Shown here: in pieces, positions 28,928 to 37,013 of the stretch
How the letters are laid out: each line of letters begins with the position of its first letter
Numbering within the stretch: position 1 is the first letter of the stretch
Origin: Planctomycetota bacterium
GTDB lineage: Bacteria > Planctomycetota > UBA1135 > UBA2386
Length of the DNA: 64,000 bases
Direction: 5' to 3'
Assembly (NCBI GenBank): GCA_019636245.1
Contig: JAHBXX010000003.1
Location: forward strand, 62,001-126,000
The notes under the pieces: generated by a model
The model's database searches: none
What the model was told of the DNA's origin: nothing
The model's input: the letters and a program-made list of their open reading frames with translations, nothing else
Program-made: the position numbers and the translations under genes

Positions 28928-30028
28928 ATGGTGTCGATGGAAGAACTGCTGAACCTGATGGTTCAGCGCGGCGGGTCCGATCTCCACATCTCGGTGGGTG
29001 CGCCGCCGAAGATCCGCATCGACGGCAAGCTCGTGGACACGGACTACGAGCCGTTGATGCCCGAGGCGACCAAGAAGCTGGTCTACTCGGTCATCAGCCC
29101 CGACCAGGTCGCCAAGCTCGAGAAGAACCTCGAGATCGACTTCTCGTTCGGCGTGGCGAACCTCGGTCGGTTCCGCACCAACGCCTTCATCCAGCGCGGC
29201 TCGGTCGCCGCCGTGCTGCGCGTCATCCCCTTCGAGGTCTACGACTTCCAGACGATCGGCCTGCCGGTCAAGGTCTGCGAGTGGATCTGCAACCTGCCGC
29301 GGGGGCTGGTGCTCTGCACGGGTTCGACGGGCTCCGGCAAGTCGACGACCCTCGCCTCGATGGTGAACTACATCAACGAGTCGCGGCAGAGCCACATCGT
29401 CACCATCGAGGATCCGATCGAGTTCCTGCACCGCAACAAGAGCTGCCTGGTCAACCAGCGCGAGGTGGGGGGCGACACGCACGGCTTCGACAAGGCCCTG
29501 AAGTCGGTGTTGCGTCAGGACCCGGACATCGTCCTGGTGGGCGAGATGCGCGACCTCGAGACGATCGAGGCGGCCCTGACCCTGGCCGAGACGGGGCACC
29601 TGACCTTCGCCACGCTGCACACGTCGGACGTGCAGCAGACCGTGAATCGCATCGTCGACGTGTTCCCGGCGCACCAGCAGCAGCAGATCCGGACGATGCT
29701 CTCGTTCACCCTGCAGGCGGTCGTCTGCCAGCAGCTCGTGCCGCGGATCCACGGCAAGGGCCGGGCGCTGGCGGCGGAGATCATGATCGTCAATCCGGCG
29801 ATCCGCGCCCTGATCCGCGACAACAAGGCGCACCAGATCATGTCGACGATCCAGACGGGTGGCGCCGCCGGCATGCGGACCATGAACCAGTCGCTGTTCG
29901 AGCTGTATCGGGCCGGGACCATCAGCTACGAGGATGCGCGCGAGCACACCTCGGACGAGGCGGACTTCCAGCGCCTGATGGAACGCCACGGCGGCGGCGC
30001 CGCCGTCCGCAAGCCGATGCAGCGGTGA
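28928..30028 (+). CDS. pilT: Type IV pilus retraction ATPase PilT
   Basis: Hexameric ATPase that depolymerises pili and drives twitching. 366 aa, the usual length. It has Walker A GSTGSGKST (132-140), the Asp box VTIEDPIEFLH, Walker B RQDPDIVLVGEMRD, the His box TGHLTFATLHTSD, and the C-terminal AIRALIRDNKAHQI motif that distinguishes PilT from PilB. The start is set by the AGGAG site. The pilB gene begins after a single base, so the two motors are cotranscribed. Confidence 0.95.
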   Translation: MVSMEELLNLMVQRGGSDLHISVGAPPKIRIDGKLVDTDYEPLMPEATKKLVYSVISPDQVAKLEKNLEIDFSFGVANLGRFRTNAFIQRGSVAAVLRVIPFEVYDFQTIGLPVKVCEWICNLPRGLVLCTGSTGSGKSTTLASMVNYINESRQSHIVTIEDPIEFLHRNKSCLVNQREVGGDTHGFDKALKSVLRQDPDIVLVGEMRDLETIEAALTLAETGHLTFATLHTSDVQQTVNRIVDVFPAHQQQQIRTMLSFTLQAVVCQQLVPRIHGKGRALAAEIMIVNPAIRALIRDNKAHQIMSTIQTGGAAGMRTMNQSLFELYRAGTISYEDAREHTSDEADFQRLMERHGGGAAVRKPMQR

Positions 30029-30029
30029 C

Positions 30030-31736
30030 ATGGCCCAGTTCGCGAAGAAGCTCCGGGCCCTCCTGGAGAAGGCCGGCAAGATCGATGGGCCTACGGGCGA
30101 CGCCCTGCTCGCCGAGGCGCAGGGCAACCGGCAGTCCCTGACGGAGGTCTGCGTCCGCAAGGGGGTCGCCACCGAGTCGGAGCTGCTTGCCCTGATCTCC
30201 CGGGCCGCCAACGTGCCGCCGATCGACCTGTCGAAGCTCACGGTCAACAAGGAAGTGCTCGAGTCGGTGCCGGAGGACGTGGCGCGCGAGTACTGCATCT
30301 TCCCCGTCGACCGCATCGGCAACCTGATCACCGTCGCCGTCGCCAACCCGTTCGACGTGCTGAAGCTCGACGACATCCGGATCATCACCGGCTGCCAGCT
30401 GCGCATCGTCGTCAGCACGGCGGAGGAGATCGAGAAGATCCGCGGCAAGGGCTACCAGCGCGAGACCGAGAGCGTCGACGGGATCCTGGGCTCGTTCGAC
30501 GACGCCGATGTCGAGCTCAAGGAGTCCGACGCCGACGACGAGGCGACCGACCTGTCGGCGATCAGCGACGAGGACTCCCCGGTCGTCAAGCTGGTCAACA
30601 AGATGATCCTCGACGCCTGCAACACCGGCGCGAGCGACATCCACATCGAGCCGTTCGAGAAGAAGGTGATCGTCCGCTACCGCAAGGACGGTTGCCTGTT
30701 CGAGGCGATGACGCTGCCCAAGCGCATGCAGAACAACATCACCTCGCGCATCAAGATCATGTCCAAGCTGGACATCGCCGAGAAGCGCAAGCCGCAGGAC
30801 GGCAAGTTCCAGATGAAGATCGGCCACAAGGCGGTCGACTTCCGCGTGTCGATCCTGCCCGTGGTCTGGGGAGAGAAGACCGTCTTCCGCATCCTCGACT
30901 CGACGAACCTGGCGCTCGACATCAAGTCGCTCGGCTTCGAGCCGAAGGCGATGGAGGACTACCTGTGGGCCTGCGCGCAGCCCTACGGGATGATCCTCGT
31001 CACGGGGCCGACGGGCTCGGGCAAGTCCACGACCCTCTATTCGGCGGTGAAGCACATCGCCGCGCCCGACATCAACCTCGTCACCGTCGAGGATCCGGTC
31101 GAGTACCAGCTGGAAGGCATCAACCAGGTGCCGGTCAACCCCAAGGCCGGACTGACGTTCAGCGGCGCCTTGCGGTCGATCCTGCGCCAGGACCCGGACG
31201 TCGTGCTGCTGGGCGAGATCCGCGATCACGAGACGCTCGAGATCGCCGTCAAGGCGGCGCTCACCGGCCACCAGGTGCTGAGCACCCTGCATACGAACGA
31301 CGCGCCGTCGACGATCACGCGCATGGTCGACATGGGCATGGATCCGTTCATGGTCGCCAGCTCGACGCTGCTGATCGCAGCGCAGCGTCTGGGACGCAAG
31401 CTGTGCACGAACTGCAAGCGGCGGGTGGAGCTGCCGAAGGACGCGCTGCTGCGACTGGGCTTCCTCGAGCAGGACTTCGAACAGCCGCTGGAGCTGTACG
31501 AGCCGGCCGGGTGCCCGCGCTGCAACGGCGGCTACAAGGGGCGCTTCGCGCTGCTCGAGACGATGCGCATGTCCGAAGTGATCAAGCGCATGGTCGTCGA
31601 ACGGGCGCACATCGCCGACATCAAGAAGCAGGCGCTGGCAGAGGGAATGCTGACACTTCGGCGCACGGGCCTGCTGAACGCGATGCGCGGCAAGACCAGC
31701 CTGCAGGAAGTCGAGGCGACGACGATGGCCGACTAG
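30030..31736 (+). CDS. pilB: Type IV pilus / type II secretion assembly ATPase (PilB/GspE)
   Basis: Hexameric ATPase powering pilus extension or pseudopilus assembly. 568 aa. The N-terminal MshEN/T2SSE-N domain (about 1-150) is followed by an acidic linker and the ATPase core, with Walker A GPTGSGKST (326-334), Asp box TVEDPVEYQLEG, Walker B RQDPDVVLLGEIRD and His box LSTLHTND. The zinc-binding tetracysteine is complete: C459, C462, C495 and C498. It lies between pilT and pilC. Sequence alone does not decide whether it serves pili, secretion or both; adjacent pilT favours pili. Confidence 0.94.
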   Translation: MAQFAKKLRALLEKAGKIDGPTGDALLAEAQGNRQSLTEVCVRKGVATESELLALISRAANVPPIDLSKLTVNKEVLESVPEDVAREYCIFPVDRIGNLITVAVANPFDVLKLDDIRIITGCQLRIVVSTAEEIEKIRGKGYQRETESVDGILGSFDDADVELKESDADDEATDLSAISDEDSPVVKLVNKMILDACNTGASDIHIEPFEKKVIVRYRKDGCLFEAMTLPKRMQNNITSRIKIMSKLDIAEKRKPQDGKFQMKIGHKAVDFRVSILPVVWGEKTVFRILDSTNLALDIKSLGFEPKAMEDYLWACAQPYGMILVTGPTGSGKSTTLYSAVKHIAAPDINLVTVEDPVEYQLEGINQVPVNPKAGLTFSGALRSILRQDPDVVLLGEIRDHETLEIAVKAALTGHQVLSTLHTNDAPSTITRMVDMGMDPFMVASSTLLIAAQRLGRKLCTNCKRRVELPKDALLRLGFLEQDFEQPLELYEPAGCPRCNGGYKGRFALLETMRMSEVIKRMVVERAHIADIKKQALAEGMLTLRRTGLLNAMRGKTSLQEVEATTMAD

Positions 31737-31764
31737 GCGGCGGGGAACCGGGAGACCAGGGACT

Positions 31765-33012
31765 ATGGCTACGAAGTTCAAGTACGAGGCGAAGGACATC
31801 AGCGGCAAGCTCGTCAAGGGCGCCGTCACGGCCGAATCGCAGGCCGATGCCGTGGCGGATCTGCGGCGACGCAACCTGACGCCTGTCGAGGTCAGCAAGG
31901 CTTCGGGTCTTGCCGATCTGTTCCGGTCGGGCGGCCGCGGCGGCAAGCGCCGTGGCACCGCCAAGCGGGCGTCCGTGCGCAAGGGGGAACTGGAGGTGTT
32001 CACCCGCCAGCTGGCGACGATGCTCGGCGCCGGCATCCCGATGTTGGAGGCGCTCGAGATCCTCGCCGAGCAGGCGGAGTCGCCCGGCTTCCACTACTGC
32101 CTGAATCGAGTCGTCGAGGACATCCGGTCCGGCTCCGACTTCAGCAAGGCGCTGGAGCCGCACAAGCGCGTCTTCTCGCACATCTACGTCAGCATGATCC
32201 GGGCGGGCGAGGTGTCCGGCCAGATCGACATCATCCTGACGCGCCTCGCCGAGTATCTGGAGGCGAGCGCGCATCTGCGGTCCGAGATCAAGTCGGCGAT
32301 GACCTACCCGGTCATCTCGCTGGTGCTGGTCATCGGCATCGCCAGCTTCCTGATGATCGGCATCGTGCCGTCGTTCAAGCCCGTGTTCGACTCGCTCGAG
32401 GTCGAGCTGCCGGGCCTGACGGTGTTCATCATGGACATCGCCTTCTTCATGCAGGACTACTGGTACCTGATCTTCGGCGTGGCGGGCGCAGCCATGTTCG
32501 GGCTGAAGGTCGTCTGTCGCACGCCGAAGGGGGCGTATGCGAAGGACTCGGTGATGCTCCGGTTGCCGGTGTTCGGCGTCCTGTTCAAGAAGGTGGCGTT
32601 GTCGCGCTTCTCGCGCACCTTCTCGACGCTGGTGAAGAGCGGCGTGCCGATCCTCGGGGCGATGGAGATCGTCTCCGACACGGCCGGCAACCTGGTGATC
32701 TCCCGCATCGTCGACCGGGCGCGCGACAGCGTGCGCAACGGCGAGAGCCTGTCCGAGCCGTTCAGCAAGTCGACGGTGTTCCCGCCGATGGTCACGAAGA
32801 TGATGTCGATCGGCGAACGGTCGGGCGCCCTCGACCAGCTGCTGGAGAAGATCGCCGAGTTCTACGACCAGCAGGTCGAGGCGGAGGTCAAGGGCCTGAC
32901 CTCGATGATCGAGCCGATCATGATCGCCATCATGGGTGTGATCGTCGGCGGCATCGTGCTGGCGGTGTTCCTGCCGATCTTCAAGCTGCAGGAGAAGCTG
33001 GCCGGCGGCTGA
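31765..33012 (+). CDS. pilC: Inner-membrane platform protein PilC/GspF
   Basis: 415 aa, family length. It starts with the typical MATKFKYEAKDISGKLVKG. Two T2SSF domains follow, each with the VFTRQLATMLGAGIPMLEALE or FSRTFSTLVKSGVPILGAME pattern, and three long hydrophobic segments (near 175-195, 220-245 and 380-405). It is the membrane protein that the PilB and PilT motors turn against. It starts 28 bases after pilB. The next gene starts 28 bases after its stop. Confidence 0.95.
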   Translation: MATKFKYEAKDISGKLVKGAVTAESQADAVADLRRRNLTPVEVSKASGLADLFRSGGRGGKRRGTAKRASVRKGELEVFTRQLATMLGAGIPMLEALEILAEQAESPGFHYCLNRVVEDIRSGSDFSKALEPHKRVFSHIYVSMIRAGEVSGQIDIILTRLAEYLEASAHLRSEIKSAMTYPVISLVLVIGIASFLMIGIVPSFKPVFDSLEVELPGLTVFIMDIAFFMQDYWYLIFGVAGAAMFGLKVVCRTPKGAYAKDSVMLRLPVFGVLFKKVALSRFSRTFSTLVKSGVPILGAMEIVSDTAGNLVISRIVDRARDSVRNGESLSEPFSKSTVFPPMVTKMMSIGERSGALDQLLEKIAEFYDQQVEAEVKGLTSMIEPIMIAIMGVIVGGIVLAVFLPIFKLQEKLAGG

Positions 33013-33040
33013 CCGCCGTCCGCCAGCACAAGGGGGAAAC

Positions 33041-33919
33041 GTGAACGAACTGCAGAACCGGATCCTGCTCTACGGCAGCGCGGCGTTGCTGGTCGGTGGG
33101 CTCGGCGTCGCCGTGACGACGCTGCGCGCCGATGCCGACGTGATGACGCTGCTCGGCAGCGTGGACGTGCAGCTGCGGCTGGCGCATGCGATCCCGGCGG
33201 TGGATCGTGACGGGAACGAGCTCGAGTCGCGCGCGGCGATGATCCGCGCGGCGGAGCAGCACTTGGCGACGGTGGAGCGGGTCCAGCCGGGCATGGCCAT
33301 TGCCGCCGAGTTCCAGGGCTTCGCCGCCATGCTGCGCGGGCGGCCCCAGGAGGCAGCGACGCACTACCGGCGCGCCCGGGAGTGCGCCGACTGCACGGCC
33401 GAGCAGCGCGACGTGCTGGTCTTCAACGAGGCCCGGATGCTGGCCCAGGCGGGAAGCCGAGAGCGCGCGGTGGAGCTGTTCCAGCGGCACGCGACGACCC
33501 TGGACGCGCGGTTCGGGCACCAGCGGGCGATCGAACAGGCCGCGATCCTGCGCGGACTGGGGCGGCGGCTCGAGGCCGAGAAGCTGCTCGACGGGGTGGC
33601 GCGCGACGCCGCCGCAGCCCCCATGGCATGGCTGCAAGCGGGCGACGAATACGCGTGGCTCGGGCACCGTGACAAGGCCGAGGGCATGTACGGGCGGGCG
33701 GCCGGGGCGATCCCGATCGCCGACTACCACCTCGCGCGGCTCAAGTTGCAGCAGGGCGAGGTCGATAGCTGCCTGCAGTTGCTGGAGCGCGCCGCCGCGG
33801 CGCGGCCTGCCGAGGTGAGGCGTCGGATCCGCGAGGAACCCGACGCCTGGCAGGCCGTGGCCCAGGAGGCACGCTTCCGGGAACTCTGCACCGCATCGCC
33901 GGCGACTCCGGGTCGCTGA
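33041..33919 (+). CDS. Membrane-anchored TPR-like protein in the pilus cluster
   Basis: 292 aa, start GTG 33041 with AGGGGG six to ten bases before it. Residues about 8-28 are a single hydrophobic anchor. The rest is helical, with TPR-like pairs such as FQGFAAMLRGRPQEAATHYR, GSRERAVELFQRHA, LGHRDKAEGMYGRAAGA and QGEVDSCLQLLERAA. TPR proteins of this sort (PilF/PilW-like) help secretin or pilus assembly, but this one has no lipobox and is not a clear orthologue. Its place between pilC and the prepilin gene supports a pilus role by context only. Confidence 0.75.
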   Translation: MNELQNRILLYGSAALLVGGLGVAVTTLRADADVMTLLGSVDVQLRLAHAIPAVDRDGNELESRAAMIRAAEQHLATVERVQPGMAIAAEFQGFAAMLRGRPQEAATHYRRARECADCTAEQRDVLVFNEARMLAQAGSRERAVELFQRHATTLDARFGHQRAIEQAAILRGLGRRLEAEKLLDGVARDAAAAPMAWLQAGDEYAWLGHRDKAEGMYGRAAGAIPIADYHLARLKLQQGEVDSCLQLLERAAAARPAEVRRRIREEPDAWQAVAQEARFRELCTASPATPGR

Positions 33920-33988
33920 CGGTCACGGGGCAGCACCAGAAGGGGAAACACGCGCGGCCACGTCGGCCGCGTCGTTTGCAAGGTTGTC

Positions 33989-33994
33989 AGGGAG
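33989..33994 (+). promoter_or_regulatory. Shine-Dalgarno site of the prepilin gene
   Basis: AGGGAG, 6 bases before ATG 34001. It is one of the strongest ribosome sites in the window, as expected for an abundant pilin. Confidence 0.7.
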
Positions 33995-34000
33995 AAACCA

Positions 34001-34690
34001 ATGTCCAAGCGGGAACAGGGCTTCACACTCATCGAGCTGATGATCGTCGTTGCGATCATCGCCATCATCGCGTCCATCGCGATCCCAAACCTCCTCAGCG
34101 CGCGCCTGAACGCCAACGAATCGGCGGCCATCGCGACGTTGAAGAACATCTCGTCGGCCCAGGCCCAGTGCCAGGCCTCGGGCGTCATCGACGTCAACGG
34201 CAACGGCGCCGGCGAGTACGGCTTCTTCGGCGAACTCTCGGGCCGCGTCGCGGTCCGCGCCGGCACCCAGACGATCAGCCCGCCGGTCCTCTCGACCGCG
34301 TTCGGCAACGTCATCAACGCGCGCGTCACCCGCTCGGGCTACGTGTTCCAGATGTTCCTGCCGGATCCGACCGCGCAGGGCATCGAGGAGGAGGCGACCG
34401 GTGGTGACCCGGGCAACACCCAGGGCGTCGACCCGGGCCAGGCCGAGACCCTCTGGGCCTGCTACGCGTGGCCGCAGGTGTTCGGCAACAGCGGCAAGCG
34501 CACGTTCTTCGTCAACCAGAGCGGCGACGTGCTGGCGACCAACTCCATCACCAACCAGTACAGCGAGAGCACGAACACGCGCCCGCTGTTCAGCGCCGCC
34601 TACCTCGGCACCGGCACCATCGCCATGAGCGCTGGCGTCGCCGCCAACACGGTGGCCTCGGACGGCGACCGCTGGACCGTGGTCAACTGA
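34001..34690 (+). CDS. Type IV prepilin / major pseudopilin-like protein
   Basis: 229 aa. A short basic leader MSKREQG is followed by the prepilin cleavage site G7/F8 and FTLIELMIVVAIIAIIAS, with the Glu at mature position +5. The hydrophobic helix continues into IPNLLSARLNANESAAIATL, the pattern common in planctomycete PilA/GspG-like proteins. The C-terminal 170 residues form an uncharacterised globular head, and only one Cys pair (within SAQAQCQ and WACYAW) is evident. It is expected to be cut by the peptidase coded at 24547 and assembled by the motors coded just upstream. Two hairpins follow the stop. Confidence 0.92.
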   Translation: MSKREQGFTLIELMIVVAIIAIIASIAIPNLLSARLNANESAAIATLKNISSAQAQCQASGVIDVNGNGAGEYGFFGELSGRVAVRAGTQTISPPVLSTAFGNVINARVTRSGYVFQMFLPDPTAQGIEEEATGGDPGNTQGVDPGQAETLWACYAWPQVFGNSGKRTFFVNQSGDVLATNSITNQYSESTNTRPLFSAAYLGTGTIAMSAGVAANTVASDGDRWTVVN

Positions 34691-34704
34691 GCGAGCGGCT
34701 CAGC

Positions 34705-34771
34705 ACCGCGTCGCCTCGGCGACGCGGTCCGAGCCTGGCACCGCCCGCCCGTGTCCGCACGCGGCGGGCGG
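34705..34771 (+). terminator. Two consecutive hairpins after the prepilin gene
   Basis: First hairpin 34705-34728: a perfect 11-bp inverted repeat (ACCGCGTCGCC and its complement) around TC. Second hairpin 34741-34771: a 9-bp stem (CCGCCCGCC/GGCGGGCGG) extended inward by CGTG/CACG, followed by CGTCGTTTCC. The pair fits a strong terminator or a 3' stabiliser for an abundant pilin mRNA. Confidence 0.75.
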
Positions 34772-34827
34772 CGTCGTTTCCAGGGGCTGCTCAGGCAGGG
34801 GCACGGGCGCGGCCGATACCAGCAGCG

Positions 34828-35865
34828 ATGTCGGCCGATCTCCACCTGCGCCCCGTCGCGCCCCAGCGGGAGAGTCTCTGTGCCCTGATGGCCGTCGGCG
34901 AACGGCCGGGGCTGCGCCCCGAGCCGGGGCCGAAGCGCCCGGCCGCGGGCGTGGTCGGTGCCGTGGTGACACCGACCGGCCGCCGGGTGAAGCGTCTGTC
35001 CGTCGTCGTGCCGGCGCGCAACGAGGCGTCGAACCTCGCTGGACTGCTGGCCGAACTCGCGCAGGTGCTGGAGCAGGCGGCGCTCGAGTTCCACGAGGTG
35101 ATCGTCGTCGACGATGGCTCGACCGATGCCACGCCGGCCATCGCCATGGAGTGCGGCGCCAGGGTCGTGCGCCATGCCGAGAGCCTGGGCAACGGGGCCG
35201 CCGTCAAGCGCGGCATCCGCGAGGCGGTCGGCGACTGGATCGTGCTGCTCGACGGCGACGGGCAGCATCCGCCCGCGGCCCTGCGTGGCCTGCTGGAACT
35301 CGCCGAACGCCACGACATGGTGGTGGGTTCGCGCGGCGGTCGAGGCGGCAGCCGGCATCGCAACCTCGCCAACCGCATCTACAGCCGCTTCGCCAGCTAC
35401 GTCTCCGGCCGGCGCATCCCGGACCTGACCAGCGGCTACCGGGTGGTGCGCGCCGACGTCGCCAAGGACCTCGTCTGGCTGCTGCCGAACACCTTCAGCT
35501 ACCCGACGACGATCACCATGTCGATGCTGCGCGGCGGCTGGTCGGTGGCGTTCGCTCCGTTCCAGGTGCGGGAGCGGCGCGGCAAGAGCCACATCCGCCT
35601 GTTCGCCGATGGCAGCCGGTTCTTCCTGATCATCCTGCGCATCGCGACGATGTTCGCGCCGCTGCGGGTGTTCTTGCCGGCATCTCTCGCGCTGGGTGCG
35701 CTCGGCCTGGCGTGGTACGTCTACACGCTCTGCACCGAGGGCCGGTTCACGAACATGGCGGTGCTGCTGTTCACCCAGGCGGGCCTGCTGTTCGCGCTCG
35801 GCCTGATCGCCGAGCAGATCGCCGCCTTGCGCTTCCAGGGGCTGTCGCGCGACCACGGCCGGTGA
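34828..35865 (+). CDS. Family 2 glycosyltransferase, polyprenyl-phosphate type (DPM-like)
   Basis: 345 aa from ATG 34828; ATG 34888 is an alternative, because the first 55 residues are outside the catalytic fold. The GT-A core begins RLSVVVPARNEASNL, with VIVVDDGSTD, the metal-binding LLDGDGQHPP and the DLTSGYR motif of dolichol-phosphate-mannose-synthase-like enzymes. Two hydrophobic segments lie at the C-terminus (near 280-330). Such enzymes load one sugar onto a polyprenyl-phosphate carrier at the membrane. The stop overlaps the start of the next glycosyltransferase. With the TMTC-like protein two genes on, it could supply the lipid-linked sugar for protein O-glycosylation. Confidence 0.88.
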   Translation: MSADLHLRPVAPQRESLCALMAVGERPGLRPEPGPKRPAAGVVGAVVTPTGRRVKRLSVVVPARNEASNLAGLLAELAQVLEQAALEFHEVIVVDDGSTDATPAIAMECGARVVRHAESLGNGAAVKRGIREAVGDWIVLLDGDGQHPPAALRGLLELAERHDMVVGSRGGRGGSRHRNLANRIYSRFASYVSGRRIPDLTSGYRVVRADVAKDLVWLLPNTFSYPTTITMSMLRGGWSVAFAPFQVRERRGKSHIRLFADGSRFFLIILRIATMFAPLRVFLPASLALGALGLAWYVYTLCTEGRFTNMAVLLFTQAGLLFALGLIAEQIAALRFQGLSRDHGR

Positions 35866-37013
35866 ACACGGCCGACGACCAGGTGCTGTTCGCGGGAGCC
35901 TGGGACGATGGCCCGGGGTATCCACGTCCCCGTTCGCTGCAGCTCGGACTCGAGGCCGCAGGCTTCGCCGTGGCGTGGTGCCGCGAACCGGGGCTCGGCC
36001 GGGAGAAGCAGGCGCTGGCGCACTCGCCGTGGCGCCTGCCGGGCGTGCTGTGGCGCCAGCGCGCCGTGCGGCGACGGCTCGTCGAACGGCTGCGGGCCGC
36101 CGTGGCGCGACGGCGGCCGCGCTGCATCGTCGTTCCCTACCCCGGACACGCGGTCGTCGAGGCGCTGCGCGCCGCCGTCGACGTGCCGGTCGTGCTCGAC
36201 CTGTTCCTGTCGGCGTACGACACGGTCGTCGAGGACCGTGAACTGGTGCGACCCGGTTCGCTGGCGGCCGCGTGGCTGCAGCGGCTCGACACGCGGGCCT
36301 GTGCCGCCGCCGATCTGGTGCTGCTCGACACGCCGGCGAACGCCGCGTATGTCGCCGCGCTGACCGGCCTGCCCGCCACGCGCTTCGGCTGGCTGCCGGT
36401 CGGCGATCCCGATGCGCCGCCGCTGGCCACGGCGCCGCCGGCGGGCGAGGACGGGCGGTTGCAGCTGCTGTTCTTCGGCACCGGGGTGCCGTTGCACGGG
36501 CTGCGGGTGCTGCTGGACGCCGTAGCGGCGGTGCCGGGGGTCGTGCTGACCCTGGTCGGCGGCACGGCCGCCGACCGGGCGCACGCTGCGACCCGCCTCG
36601 GGAGCCGGCTGCAGCTCGAACCGAGGTTCGTCGACCGGGAGCGACTGCAGCGACTGCTGCAGCAGAGCCAGCTCGTCGCCGGTGTGTTCGGCAGCAGCGG
36701 CAAGGCGCAGCGCGTCGTGCCGTTCAAGCTCGTGCACGCCCTGGCCGCGGGTCGCCCGGTGCTGACGGCGGACACGCCCGCCGTGGCCGGCTGGCTCGAG
36801 GGCAGCGGCGCCCTGTTCACCTCTCCGGCCGGCGATGCGGTGGCGCTGGCGCGGCAGCTGGCGGCCCTGGCGGCGGCTCCGGCGCGGGTGGCGGCGGCGG
36901 CCGCCGCTGCCCGGCCCGCGTTCGACCGCCACTTCGCCGTGCCGTGCCTCGCGCAGCGATGGCGGCAGCTGCTGGCCCGGCTCGACCACGACCGCAGGGA
37001 GGCCGTCGCATGA
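35862..37013 (+). CDS. Glycosyltransferase, GT-B (GT4-like)
   Basis: 383 aa, start GTG 35862 overlapping the preceding stop by four bases. The two-domain GT-B layout is suggested by an N-terminal Rossmann-like half (CIVVPYPGHAVVEALRAAVD) and a C-terminal half with LLFFGTGVPLHGLRVLLDAV, VLTLVGG, and VVPFKLVHALAAGRPVLTAD near the sugar-nucleotide site. The EX7E motif is not clear. The substrate cannot be read from the sequence. Its stop overlaps the ATG of the next gene, so the three glycosylation genes are translationally coupled. Confidence 0.75.
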   Translation: MNTADDQVLFAGAWDDGPGYPRPRSLQLGLEAAGFAVAWCREPGLGREKQALAHSPWRLPGVLWRQRAVRRRLVERLRAAVARRRPRCIVVPYPGHAVVEALRAAVDVPVVLDLFLSAYDTVVEDRELVRPGSLAAAWLQRLDTRACAAADLVLLDTPANAAYVAALTGLPATRFGWLPVGDPDAPPLATAPPAGEDGRLQLLFFGTGVPLHGLRVLLDAVAAVPGVVLTLVGGTAADRAHAATRLGSRLQLEPRFVDRERLQRLLQQSQLVAGVFGSSGKAQRVVPFKLVHALAAGRPVLTADTPAVAGWLEGSGALFTSPAGDAVALARQLAALAAAPARVAAAAAAARPAFDRHFAVPCLAQRWRQLLARLDHDRREAVA